DNA of 57,137 nt from Chitinophagaceae bacterium (GTDB lineage Bacteria > Bacteroidota > Bacteroidia > Chitinophagales > Chitinophagaceae). A program made the translations under genes and the position numbers. The notes below the pieces were generated by a model, which was not told the DNA's origin, did not search any database, and worked only from the letters and a program-made list of their open reading frames with translations. Position 1 is the first letter of the stretch, and each line of letters starts with the position of its first letter. This document shows, piece by piece, positions 41,023-49,771 of the stretch. The stretch lies in assembly GCA_027486835.1 (NCBI GenBank), contig JAIXOJ010000080.1, positions 1 to 57,137 on the forward strand. Reading direction: 5' to 3'.

Positions 41023-41652
41023 TTAATCCAATATTTCTACATCTTTAGGATATTTCGCCTTGTTGAACTTAAAGATATTGTCGTTTAATTCAGCATTATT
41101 TACCTGTTTGGTAATGGATACTTCCACAATATTATTGCTTTTGTCCAACACCTTTGCCCTGGTGATGGTGTTTTTAATTTTATCAATGAAGATGTTGATT
41201 TTTTGGATGCTTTTTCTCTTATCGTTAGGAACAAGTTCAATTTGGTGAAAATTACCCGCAGAGCTCACCAGCTTATAGGTGTAATCTTTATCATAAAAAT
41301 TAGAAAGTAGTATTTGCGGACTCAATGTTGCGCCCTCATCTTTTACATCTGATACAGTGATGGTTTTGTTACCATCGAAATTGTAAATTTTGGTACCATC
41401 GCAGATGATTTCCATTTTGCTTTGGGTCATTACATACCGTTGTCCTTTAAGCGAAACCGTACCCACTTTAGTGCCGTTGTCTTTTCCTTTACTGCTAACA
41501 GATTTTAGGGAGAAAGTTGCTGTAACGGTTTTAAAGGTTTTAATCTTTGCGCTAACACCGTCAAGAATTTTTTTAGCAGCAGGGTCGTTTTGCGCTTGAG
41601 AACCCAATACCGAACCTACAAAGAGCAAACAAAGAAAAAATATTTTATTCAT
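41023..41652 (-). CDS. lolA: outer membrane lipoprotein carrier LolA
   Basis: A 209-residue periplasmic chaperone that carries lipoproteins from LolCDE to the outer membrane. Signal peptide residues 1-20 (ending GSQAQ). The LolA fold is visible: AAKKILDGVSAKIKTFKTV, FSLKS, KGQRYVMTQSKMEIICDGTK, IYNFDGNKTITV, and NIFIDKIKNTITRAKVLDKS. Located between the esterase and degP, all on the minus strand. Confidence 0.9.
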   Translation of the reverse strand: MNKIFFLCLLFVGSVLGSQAQNDPAAKKILDGVSAKIKTFKTVTATFSLKSVSSKGKDNGTKVGTVSLKGQRYVMTQSKMEIICDGTKIYNFDGNKTITVSDVKDEGATLSPQILLSNFYDKDYTYKLVSSAGNFHQIELVPNDKRKSIQKINIFIDKIKNTITRAKVLDKSNNIVEVSITKQVNNAELNDNIFKFNKAKYPKDVEILD

Positions 41653-41670
41653 TTAAATGATGTTTGCTTA

Positions 41671-41678
41671 CAAATATA
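41671..41678 (-). promoter_or_regulatory. possible -7 promoter box for lolA
   Basis: Minus-strand TATATTTG, an exact TAnnTTTG match, 19 bases before the lolA ATG. No clear -33 partner seen. Confidence 0.35.
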
Positions 41679-41739
41679 GGCGTCGGTATATACTAATGCA
41701 TTAGATCGAAGATGCTTTAACGAATAATTGAAAATAAAA

Positions 41740-41771
41740 AAGGCGAAGCATCGTTTAAAACGCTTCGCCTT
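41740..41771 (-). terminator. intrinsic terminator of degP
   Basis: AAGGCGAAGC (41740-41749) pairs with GCTTCGCCTT (41762-41771), with an ATCGTTTAAAAC loop; on the minus strand the stem is followed by TTTTTATTTT. It is 27 bp after the degP stop. Confidence 0.85.
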
Positions 41772-41797
41772 CAAAATCTTTTTACTATTTAATTAGC

Positions 41798-43306
41798 TTA
41801 TTCCCCAGATAAATTTAGCGGATAAGCGTAAGTACCTTGGAAGCCAGGATAAATACCCAACAAACGAACGTTACCGCCCTTTGCACTTGTCAGGGCTGTT
41901 TTTAAATCGTCTATGTTCTTAATTTCAATGTCGTTCACACTGGTAATTACAAAACCGTCCTGCATCTTAGTGGCTTTTAGTAATCCATCTTTTATCTTTT
42001 TAACCAACACACCACCAGCAATATCATTTGCGGTAGCCGTTTTCTTATCTAGATTTTCCAAGTCGGCACCTAGGTTGTCCATTACATTGTCTTTCTTCAC
42101 CACGCTGGTATTACCCACTTTGTTTTTAAGCGTTACAGATGCGGTAGTTTCGCTACCATCTCTCAAATAAGTGATGGTAATTTTATCACCTGGTTTGTAG
42201 CGAGCGACTTGTTCCACCATTTCTGGGCCAGTTGTCACTTTTACTCCGTTTATTTTGGTAACCACATCTCCTTTCTTAATGCCTGCTGCATTTGCTGCAC
42301 CCCCAGGAGGTGTTTCTAACACATAAACACCATCCACATCTTTAATACCTTGTTTGGCTTTTTCTTCTTCGGTAAGTCCCTCTTTAGGATAAGAGATACC
42401 TATAAATGCCCTTTGTACTGTACCAAATTTCACAATATCATTCACCACTTTTTTAACGATGTTTACTGGAATGGCGTAAGAATATCCAGCGTATGAACCC
42501 GTGGGCGAAGCAATAGCCGAGTTAATGCCAATCAGTTCACCGCTGGTATTAATGAGGGCACCACCACTATTTCCAGGATTAACAGCGGCATCCGTTTGAA
42601 TAAAGGATTCTACTGGAGTGCTGCTTTGTCTTTCATTTATATTTATACTTCTCGCTTTTGCACTAACAATTCCCGCAGTAACGGTCACATCCAGATTTAA
42701 AGGATAACCGATAGCCAATACCCATTGACCAAGTTTTGCATCATCGCTATTACCATAAACTAGGTACGGAAGACCTTTGGCTTCTATTTTCACCACTGCC
42801 AAATCGCTACTTGGATCTGCACCAACCAATGTGGCTTTGTAGGATTTTTTGTTGGGGAGGGTAATATTAATTTCATCAGCTCCATCCACCACGTGGTTAT
42901 TGGTAACTATCAGTCCATCTTCACTAATAATTACCCCGCTTCCGCTTGCTCTTTGCTCTGGAATTGTTTGCACTCTTGGGCCATTGAAAAACTCATCGAA
43001 CATATCTCCACCAAACATATCTCCAAATGGGTTTTTTTGCCGTTGGTTATTGGTTACTTGCCTTGCTTTTATCTTGGTTTTAATATGAACCACAGCAGGG
43101 GTAGCTGAGGTGGCAGCTGCCGTAAAATCAACATTTGCCGCTGGGGCATTGTTGCCAAAAAATCCTGCATAATTGACAGGTAATTTTCCTGTTTCTTGTG
43201 CAGAAATGTACTGGTTACGCATGATTTTATTGTAACCAAAAATACTCGCTACTGCGGTTGTTGCACTAATGCCAACGATTGTTAGAAAGTTTTTTACATT
43301 CATCAT
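41798..43306 (-). CDS. degP: periplasmic serine protease/chaperone DegP (Do/HtrA family)
   Basis: 502 residues. An N-terminal membrane/signal segment (FLTIVGISATTAVASIFGY), trypsin-like domain with catalytic triad H138 (NNHVVDGA), D168 (SSDLAVVK) and S247 (NPGNSGGAL), then PDZ1 (GVYVLETPPGGAANAAGIKK) and a shorter PDZ2 (GLLKATKMQDGFVITSVND). It degrades or refolds damaged envelope proteins. Two consecutive ATG codons make either start possible. It has its own terminator. Confidence 0.93.
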   Translation of the reverse strand: MMNVKNFLTIVGISATTAVASIFGYNKIMRNQYISAQETGKLPVNYAGFFGNNAPAANVDFTAAATSATPAVVHIKTKIKARQVTNNQRQKNPFGDMFGGDMFDEFFNGPRVQTIPEQRASGSGVIISEDGLIVTNNHVVDGADEINITLPNKKSYKATLVGADPSSDLAVVKIEAKGLPYLVYGNSDDAKLGQWVLAIGYPLNLDVTVTAGIVSAKARSININERQSSTPVESFIQTDAAVNPGNSGGALINTSGELIGINSAIASPTGSYAGYSYAIPVNIVKKVVNDIVKFGTVQRAFIGISYPKEGLTEEEKAKQGIKDVDGVYVLETPPGGAANAAGIKKGDVVTKINGVKVTTGPEMVEQVARYKPGDKITITYLRDGSETTASVTLKNKVGNTSVVKKDNVMDNLGADLENLDKKTATANDIAGGVLVKKIKDGLLKATKMQDGFVITSVNDIEIKNIDDLKTALTSAKGGNVRLLGIYPGFQGTYAYPLNLSGE

Positions 43307-43451
43307 TCTTTAATTTTCTCGCGGTTAAACAAATAATATGCCTTATGGTGTGCAAATAAACGAACCTGAAATTTCGTCAGTGTACCTTTTAAACCAATTA
43401 ACAAAGATTTTACTACACTTTTTTGTTAAAACATGTAATGTCTTACAATTA

Positions 43452-45476
43452 TTACCAAATGTTGACCCTTTTTTTGGGTTCCCTGTACATTTTATCGGTT
43501 GGTTTTACGCCAAATGCCTCATAAAATTCAGGAATATTCATGAGCGGGCCATTTACCCTTTGCTTTGCTGGAGCATGTACATCGGTTTGAAGCTGCATTG
43601 CTAATTTTTCTTTTCTTTCTTCATACATCCAGCTATAAGCATATCCCAAAAAATACCGTTGCATTGGGCTGTAGCCACCAATTTTCTTTCCCGCTTTATA
43701 GGATTTCGTTTTTTTAAAAGCCTCTATTCCAAGAACAAGCCCACCTAAATCAGCTATGTTTTCTCCTTGTGTCGCATTGCCATTAACATGAAGCGTATCT
43801 ACTGGTACGAACTCGTTAAACTGTTCAATGATAGACATTGCTCTTTTTGTAAATTCAATGGAATCCTGTTCCTGCCACCAACTGGTGAGGTTGCCTTTAG
43901 CGTCATATTGACGCCCTTGGTCATCGAATCCATGGGTAATTTCATGCCCAATAGTGGAAGCTGCAGCATACCCATACACAAAAGCGTCGTCCAAATCTTC
44001 ATCTCTAACTCCGGGTACAGTAAACATACCTGCGGGCAAAACAATTTCATTGTTAGAGGGATTGTAATACGCATTATAGGTTTGTGGACTCATATCCCAC
44101 TCCGTTCTGTCAACAGGTTTTCCCAGCTTCTGGATACTGTATTGATGCCACCATTCTGAAGCATTTTGTACGTTGATTACAAATGGTACAGCACCAATCT
44201 GCATGGAAGAAAAATCTTTCCATTTATCTGGATAGCCCACTTTCTTGGTTATTTTATTGAGCTTTTCAATGGCTTTTTGTTTGGTAGCATCGCTCATCCA
44301 AGAAAGGTGTTGGATTCTTTCTTTATATACATCACGAATGCCCTCAACTAGGGTGCTGTACCGTGTTTTTGCTTGTTCGTTAAAATATTCCTTCACAAAC
44401 AATTGTCCTAATGCTTCGCCCATGGCACTTTCTTCTTCATCTAGTATTCTTTTCCACCGAGGTCTTGGCTTGCTAGCTCCTGATAATGTTTTTCTGTATT
44501 CAAACTTATGGTTAAAAGTGGTAGAATCTAAGTAAGCCGCATTTGCATTGATCAAGTGAAAGCGAAAATAATTTTTCCAGTCATCCAATGAAGTAGTCGT
44601 TAATACTTTACTCAGGTTGGCGAAAAATTCTGGCTGCCCCACTATAAGCGAGTCAATATGTGTAATGCCAATCCCTTGTAAGTAGGTATTCCATAAAATA
44701 CTTGGAGCGGTTTTCTTTAGCCCTTCCATATTCATTTTATGGTAGTTTTTATAGGGATCTCTTAGGTCTGCTAATTTTCTGGATGCAGTAGCAAGCTTTG
44801 TTTCAAGGGAATAAACTTCATGGCTGCACGTTGCAGCGGTTGTGGGGTTATTGCCCAATTGTATAAAGGTCTTAATAAGGTATTGCTGATAGGCAATTCT
44901 TGCCGCATTACTTTTTGCATCTACATTAAAATAGTAATCCCTATTTGGCATCCCCAAGCCGCCCTGAACCAGCAAGTAAGCCATTTGCTCGCTGTTTTTG
45001 TCATCTTGAGCCACATAATCTGTAAACATCACAGGGATTCCTTTTCTATGAAAATCTGCCGCCAAAAGAATGATGTCATCGACGGATTTAATTTGGGTAA
45101 TTGCTTGTAGCTGAGGGTTGAGTGGTTGTAACCCCAATTTATTAATGGAGATAGTATCCATACCACTTTTCCAGAAGTCGGCTATTTTTTGGGCAATGGT
45201 ACCCTTCGGTGAATTATCAGCAATCGCTTTCTCGTTGATGTTTTTTAGGCGTACATAAATCTCCTCTTTTACTAAATTCCCAATTCCCCATGCACTTTCA
45301 TCCGCTGGAACTGGATTGTTTTGAATCCATTTACCGTTAGCAAATTGGAAAAAATCAGTGGCGGGATTGGTGGCGGAGTCAATATTTGCCACTAAAAAGT
45401 CGGATTTCTGCGTATCGTTTTTACAGGCAGTAACGCTCATCCATATTGCACAGGCAATAAGCAATCTACTTTTCAT
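43452..45476 (-). CDS. M13 family zinc metallopeptidase (neprilysin-like lipoprotein)
   Basis: 674 residues with a lipoprotein signal (IWMSVTAC lipobox, cysteine at about residue 18), the M13 N-terminal helical domain (FFQFANGKWIQNNPVPADES) and the catalytic domain. The latter has NAYYNPSNNEIVLPAGMF, HEITHGFDDQGRQYD (zinc ligands and Glu base) and ENIADLGGLVLG (third ligand), plus PMQRYFLGYAYSWM near the end. Likely an outer-membrane or periplasmic oligopeptidase. Confidence 0.92.
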   Translation of the reverse strand: MKSRLLIACAIWMSVTACKNDTQKSDFLVANIDSATNPATDFFQFANGKWIQNNPVPADESAWGIGNLVKEEIYVRLKNINEKAIADNSPKGTIAQKIADFWKSGMDTISINKLGLQPLNPQLQAITQIKSVDDIILLAADFHRKGIPVMFTDYVAQDDKNSEQMAYLLVQGGLGMPNRDYYFNVDAKSNAARIAYQQYLIKTFIQLGNNPTTAATCSHEVYSLETKLATASRKLADLRDPYKNYHKMNMEGLKKTAPSILWNTYLQGIGITHIDSLIVGQPEFFANLSKVLTTTSLDDWKNYFRFHLINANAAYLDSTTFNHKFEYRKTLSGASKPRPRWKRILDEEESAMGEALGQLFVKEYFNEQAKTRYSTLVEGIRDVYKERIQHLSWMSDATKQKAIEKLNKITKKVGYPDKWKDFSSMQIGAVPFVINVQNASEWWHQYSIQKLGKPVDRTEWDMSPQTYNAYYNPSNNEIVLPAGMFTVPGVRDEDLDDAFVYGYAAASTIGHEITHGFDDQGRQYDAKGNLTSWWQEQDSIEFTKRAMSIIEQFNEFVPVDTLHVNGNATQGENIADLGGLVLGIEAFKKTKSYKAGKKIGGYSPMQRYFLGYAYSWMYEERKEKLAMQLQTDVHAPAKQRVNGPLMNIPEFYEAFGVKPTDKMYREPKKRVNIW

Positions 45477-45760
45477 TGAGTATATTTTTGGGCTAAATGT
45501 ATTTGAAATTACAACAGCAATGTAGTAGCATTTTATGTTAAGTTATTGAAACCCATATTTACCAAATGGTGACCGATGATTGTATGCTTACTTGTTTCTC
45601 AATTTTTTGAACCACCTAATACACAGATTCACTTATTGTTTTTTATTCAATCAATCATTATTGCCAAATTCATCAATTTGCATGTTTATAATTATTGTCG
45701 GAATAATTGTTTTCTTATTTCGCCATCAGTAGGAGGATAATTTATCCTTTATTTGGAAAT

Positions 45761-45768
45761 TAAATTTG
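45761..45768 (+). promoter_or_regulatory. possible -7 box giving a nearly leaderless mqnA mRNA
   Basis: TAAATTTG matches TAnnTTTG exactly and lies only seven bases before the mqnA TTG start, so transcription would begin at or next to the start codon. A -33 element is not evident. Confidence 0.3.
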
Positions 45769-45775
45769 TAAAAAC

Positions 45776-46516
45776 TTGGACAAGATAAGAGTAGGGGTGG
45801 TAAGTTATTTGAATACGAAACCATTGTTGTATGGAATAGAAAGAAGCCCAATAATGGGGCAAATTGAATTGATCAAAAATTTCCCCGCTGCTATAGCTAC
45901 ATTACTCGTAGAAGATCAAATAGACTTAGGGTTGGTACCAGTTGCCGTTATACCTCGATTAAAAACATCTTACATTATTACAGATTACTGCATTGGAGCA
46001 GAAAATGCGGTGGCATCTGTTTGCCTTTTTAGCGATGTGCCTATAGAGGAAATAACCACGGTTATGCTCGATTACCAAAGCAATACATCTGTTAAGCTTT
46101 TTAGTATTTTGATGGGGGAATACTGGCAAAAAGAAGTGCACACACAACCAGCACAGGAAGGCTATGAATTGCAGATAAAGGGAACAACCGCAGGTGTTGT
46201 TATTGGTGACCGAGCTTTTTTACAGCGAGCCAAGTCTAAATATGTGTATGATCTGGCAGAGATATGGAAACGCCACACAGGGTTGCCGTTTGTATTCGCT
46301 GCATGGATAGCAAACAAAAAATTGCCCGATAATTTTATTTCAGCCTTTAATCTGGCCAATGGTTTTGGTCTTGACAATTTGGAGACTGTAATTACTGAGG
46401 AGAAACCCTATCCTTTTTATGACTTATCTGAATATTATCACCACAACATTAGCTATAAACTTACAGAGGAGAAGAGAGCTGGACTGGCACTGTTTCTAGA
46501 GAAAATTGAAAATTAA
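45776..46516 (+). CDS. mqnA: chorismate dehydratase MqnA
   Basis: 246 residues; removes water from chorismate to give 3-enolpyruvoyl-benzoate, the first step of the futalosine menaquinone pathway. The family N terminus VGVVSYLNTKPLLYGIE is clear, with DLGLVPVAVIPRL, SVCLFSDVPIEEI, DYQSNTSVKLFSIL and VIGDRAFL segments, the SBP-like fold of MqnA/MqnD. The start is TTG at 45776: an in-frame TAA is five codons upstream and no ATG fits. No other mqn genes are adjacent. Confidence 0.92.
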   Translation: MDKIRVGVVSYLNTKPLLYGIERSPIMGQIELIKNFPAAIATLLVEDQIDLGLVPVAVIPRLKTSYIITDYCIGAENAVASVCLFSDVPIEEITTVMLDYQSNTSVKLFSILMGEYWQKEVHTQPAQEGYELQIKGTTAGVVIGDRAFLQRAKSKYVYDLAEIWKRHTGLPFVFAAWIANKKLPDNFISAFNLANGFGLDNLETVITEEKPYPFYDLSEYYHHNISYKLTEEKRAGLALFLEKIEN

Positions 46517-46651
46517 ATCCTTTAAAAGCTCATTTTGCCTAAATGCATATCAAATAATAGTGTGGAAGTAGGTAATGGTATATTACCAAAACGTTGGTAG
46601 ATATGGGCATTACTAACAGTTTTTCCCCTACTTTCGCCGCCCATTTCCCAA

Positions 46652-46711
46652 ATGGCTCAACAAGTTCCCGTCTGTTCGGGACGCCAGCAGGGTGTAATCT
46701 TAAATTTATAA
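46652..46711 (+). promoter_or_regulatory. candidate leader ORF and hairpin upstream of rpmI
   Basis: A 19-codon frame ([19 protein letters not shown], then TAA) ends 13 bases before the rpmI ATG. Within it TCCCG (46666-46670) pairs with CGGGA (46677-46681). L35-L20 operons are commonly autoregulated through their leader; the sequence here is GC-richer than its surroundings. infC, the usual first gene of this operon, is not present upstream. Confidence 0.3.
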
Positions 46712-46724
46712 AAGATTATTTATT

Positions 46725-46922
46725 ATGCCAAAAGTGAAGACAAACTCAAGTGCTAAGAAGCGGTTTAAAGTAACCGGCACTGGTGAAATTACTTTTCAAA
46801 AATCGTTTAAACGTCACATTCTTACCAAGAAATCCAAAAAACGCAAACGTGCTTTGAGGATTGATGGGATAGTAGCTCCAGCTAACAAAGATTTTGTGAT
46901 GAGGTTGTTGCGTTTAAAATAA
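46725..46922 (+). CDS. rpmI: 50S ribosomal protein L35
   Basis: 65 residues, highly basic, starting [20 protein letters not shown] with the L35 signature and the [10 protein letters not shown] segment. Standard length. It is 83 bp before rplT and forms the conserved rpmI-rplT pair. Confidence 0.97.
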   Translation: MPKVKTNSSAKKRFKVTGTGEITFQKSFKRHILTKKSKKRKRALRIDGIVAPANKDFVMRLLRLK

Positions 46923-47005
46923 TATTTAGCGTAATTACAGTACAATTAAACCATTTTTAAAAAACAGTAATTAATTCATTTAATTGCTATTAAAGTTATA
47001 GAACT

Positions 47006-47350
47006 ATGCCACGTTCAGTAAACGCAGTTGCATCAAGAGCAAGGAGAAAAAGAATTCTCGAGCAAGCTAAAGGTTATTATGGTAAACGTAAAAACGTATA
47101 TACCGTAGCCAAGAATATCGTTGAAAAAGGGATGACTTACAGCTATGTAGGTCGTAAACTGAAAAAGAGAGAGTATCGTCAATTATGGATTGCTCGTATC
47201 AATGCGGGTGTTCGTGCTGAGGGCATTACCTACAGCCAATTTATCCACAAGCTTTCTGTTAAAGGTATTACCCTTGATAGAAAAGTATTAGCAGATTTGG
47301 CGATGAACAACCCTGAAAGCTTCAAAGCTTTGGTTGATTCCGTTAAGTAA
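47006..47350 (+). CDS. rplT: 50S ribosomal protein L20
   Basis: 114 residues, basic, with family signatures [48 protein letters not shown] and the C-terminal domain ([20 protein letters not shown]). L20 also represses its own operon in several bacteria. A strong terminator follows. Confidence 0.98.
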   Translation: MPRSVNAVASRARRKRILEQAKGYYGKRKNVYTVAKNIVEKGMTYSYVGRKLKKREYRQLWIARINAGVRAEGITYSQFIHKLSVKGITLDRKVLADLAMNNPESFKALVDSVK

Positions 47351-47370
47351 ATTTTTGAGTGTGAGATAAT

Positions 47371-47402
47371 AAAAAAGCTGGGTATCGTTCCCAGCTTTTT
47401 TT
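47371..47402 (+). terminator. intrinsic terminator of rpmI-rplT
   Basis: AAAAAAGCTGGG (47371-47382), loop TATCGTT, then CCCAGCTTTTTTT (47390-47402). It is 20 bp after the rplT stop and can also serve convergent queA. Confidence 0.92.
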
Positions 47403-47452
47403 ATGTCCCATACTTCTTTAATCGTTGAATCGATTGAAGTACACTTCATTTT

Positions 47453-48700
47453 TTAAGTGGTAGAAGCTGTTGTCGGAAACAGTAAACTACCATCTCCATA
47501 ACTCAGAAAACGAAAATCATTATCCAGCGCATATTGATACACGTTTCGCCATTCATCGCCAATAAAAGCGGCTACCAATAACAACAGTGTTGAGCTAGGT
47601 TGATGGAAATTAGTGATAATTGCCTGAGCAATTCGTAAAGTATAGCCTGGCGCAATCAGTAATTGGGTTTTGGCAATTACCCTGTTCAACTGGTTGTTTT
47701 CTAGCCAATTGATTAAATGTTCCAATGCAGTTGAAGTTGGAACAAATTGTGGAAGATCATAAGCGTCCCATTGGCTCAATTGGAGCAGTTCCAATGGTGA
47801 TACATCTTCATTACTTAGTTTCACCCCCAGCCAATATAAGGACTCAATGGTGCGAAGAGAAGTGGTACCCACTGGGATGATGGGATGGGGCAAATGATGC
47901 AGTAGGTATTTGATTGCCTTAATATCCACATCTATAAACTCTGCGTGCATTTCGTGTTCGTCCATTTTTTCGGCTTTTACGGGTTTAAAAGTACCAGCAC
48001 CAACGTGTAAGGTTACAAAGCAATGGTCAATATGCTTTTCATTTAATCGATTGAAAAGTCTTTCCGTAAAATGCAAGCCTGCCGTGGGAGCAGCCACGCT
48101 ACCATCATGTGCTGCATAAATTGTTTGGTAGGTGGTTTTGTCTGAAGCTTCTGCAGCACGGTTAAGATAGGGAGGGAGCGGTATTTCGCCAGCCAGATGC
48201 AATAATTCTGCGAACGATAAAGACTCAATAGTCCAGTAAAACTCAATTAAAAAACAGTCGTTCAATCTTTCTACCAATCGGGCGGAAAGGATTACTGTTG
48301 TGTTATTGATTTCCCAAGCTGTTGAAAGGATTTCATCCTTCCATTTTTTAGCCCCACCCACCAAGCATTTCCACAGCACTCGCCCCTTTTCTAGCATTGC
48401 TGTAGTTATATCAGGATATTGGTCGTCGGGCTCCAAACAAAAAATTTCAATAGCTCCCCCCGTACTTTTTTTAAACTGCAATCTTGCTTCCACTACCTTG
48501 GTGTTGTTAAATACCAACAATGATTTTGCTGGAAGAAAATCTGCCAAATATTGGTATTGGGAAGTTTGATACTCGCCATTTTTATATACTAGCAGTTTAC
48601 TCAAATCTCTTTCTGGGAGTGGATACTTGGCAATTTTTTCATTCGGTAATTCATACGTGTAATCTGCTATTGAAATTTGTTTTGGATGTACTAAGGCCAT
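47453..48700 (-). CDS. queA: tRNA preQ1(34) S-adenosylmethionine ribosyltransferase-isomerase QueA
   Basis: 415 residues; transfers the ribosyl part of SAM to preQ1 in tRNA to form epoxyqueuosine. Signatures: YELPNEKIAKYPLPERDLSK, LVFNNTKVVEARL, GSVAAPTAGLHFTERL, LHVGAGTFKPVKAE, HAEFIDVD, VGTTSLRTIESL and LITNFHQPSSTLLLLV-type C-terminal motif. It is longer than E. coli QueA (about 356), with extra residues in two loops, which I believe is usual for Bacteroidetes. Confidence 0.93.
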   Translation of the reverse strand: MALVHPKQISIADYTYELPNEKIAKYPLPERDLSKLLVYKNGEYQTSQYQYLADFLPAKSLLVFNNTKVVEARLQFKKSTGGAIEIFCLEPDDQYPDITTAMLEKGRVLWKCLVGGAKKWKDEILSTAWEINNTTVILSARLVERLNDCFLIEFYWTIESLSFAELLHLAGEIPLPPYLNRAAEASDKTTYQTIYAAHDGSVAAPTAGLHFTERLFNRLNEKHIDHCFVTLHVGAGTFKPVKAEKMDEHEMHAEFIDVDIKAIKYLLHHLPHPIIPVGTTSLRTIESLYWLGVKLSNEDVSPLELLQLSQWDAYDLPQFVPTSTALEHLINWLENNQLNRVIAKTQLLIAPGYTLRIAQAIITNFHQPSSTLLLLVAAFIGDEWRNVYQYALDNDFRFLSYGDGSLLFPTTASTT

Positions 48701-49771
48701 GTTAGCGTAGTTATATTTTATTTTTCTTTGAAGGGGGGTAAAGCTAAGAAAGTGGTGAGTAATTATTTACATCTAGCACTTTTGTACTTTAAAATCAATA
48801 CCCATGAATCGTGGTTGTAAATTTTTGAGAGTCTTTGAGATGGGAATATATTTTCTTATGTAGCAATATTACACGAAATGATGTTTTTGGCGACCTCAAA
48901 TTAAAAATAGAGCTATGCCTAATAAATTATTTCAAATACAAAATGCTTTAAGCAGGTATGCGTAAGCGAACCTGGTCTCTTAACGTTCACCTCATTGATT
49001 CGTATATTCTTTCATTTAAATAATATTTTTTGAAAATCCTAGTCGTGATTTTTTGTGTCTTAGACTTTTTCTTACATTGGCTATACGATGTGAAACAAAC
49101 CAATAAATGTGAATTAGGAATAAGCTAAAGGAAGATGAAAAGATCTGGAAAAAGAAGGGTTGCTTAAAGTGAAAATAGAGTTAAGAAAAAAGAAAGAAAA
49201 TGGTTAGGAATAAGCGTCCGTAAGATGGATGTTAATAGGAATAAAAAATTGGAAAAAGTATTGGTTCAGGAATAAAAATAGAGTGATAATATCACATTCA
49301 GTAATAGCGAAAAAGCACTAATTAAAAAGTAAATATTAACACCCAAAGCTGTCAAGCTATTTTAGGTTTTCACACTACGATGGACCATATTAACAATGTG
49401 ATGGCTATTTTGCCTATGCAATGTGCTGTAATAGCAATGCATCTATTGAAATCAATAATGTGGACGTTAACAATGATGTGGTAAAAAACATTAGTATTCC
49501 CTTTTTTGTGCCCCTCTCGTTGCTTAATAAAAGACGCCTAAAACGCCTGTTGCAAGCGGAAACTACTTCGAAAATCAAACATAAAATACCGATTTCTTGT
49601 ACCCTATAAATGGTGCGTTTTTGATGCCCGACAAATACCAGAACAAAACAAGCATTACCGGAAACGCACTCGCAGATTTATTAATTAGATAACTACTGAA
49701 CACCTACTTTGCCCATGCCTTTTCTCGTTTCGATTTGCTTTTAGTTATACTCAGTTTGTTGATTACTTGCC
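48701..49771. other. long intergenic region upstream of the giant gene
   Basis: 1071 bp. A 62-codon frame at 49421-49609 is the only ORF and has no start context or recognisable family. The middle (49080-49330) is A-rich with several AGGAATAAG/GGAATAAAA-like words (49116, 49206, 49239, 49270), a loose degenerate repetition. No tRNA, hairpin terminator or known RNA was found; it probably holds the promoter of the following gene. Confidence 0.4.

Noticed and set aside
49421-49609. 62-residue ORF upstream of the giant gene
   Set aside because: No family, no start context, A/T-rich spacer; most likely chance.
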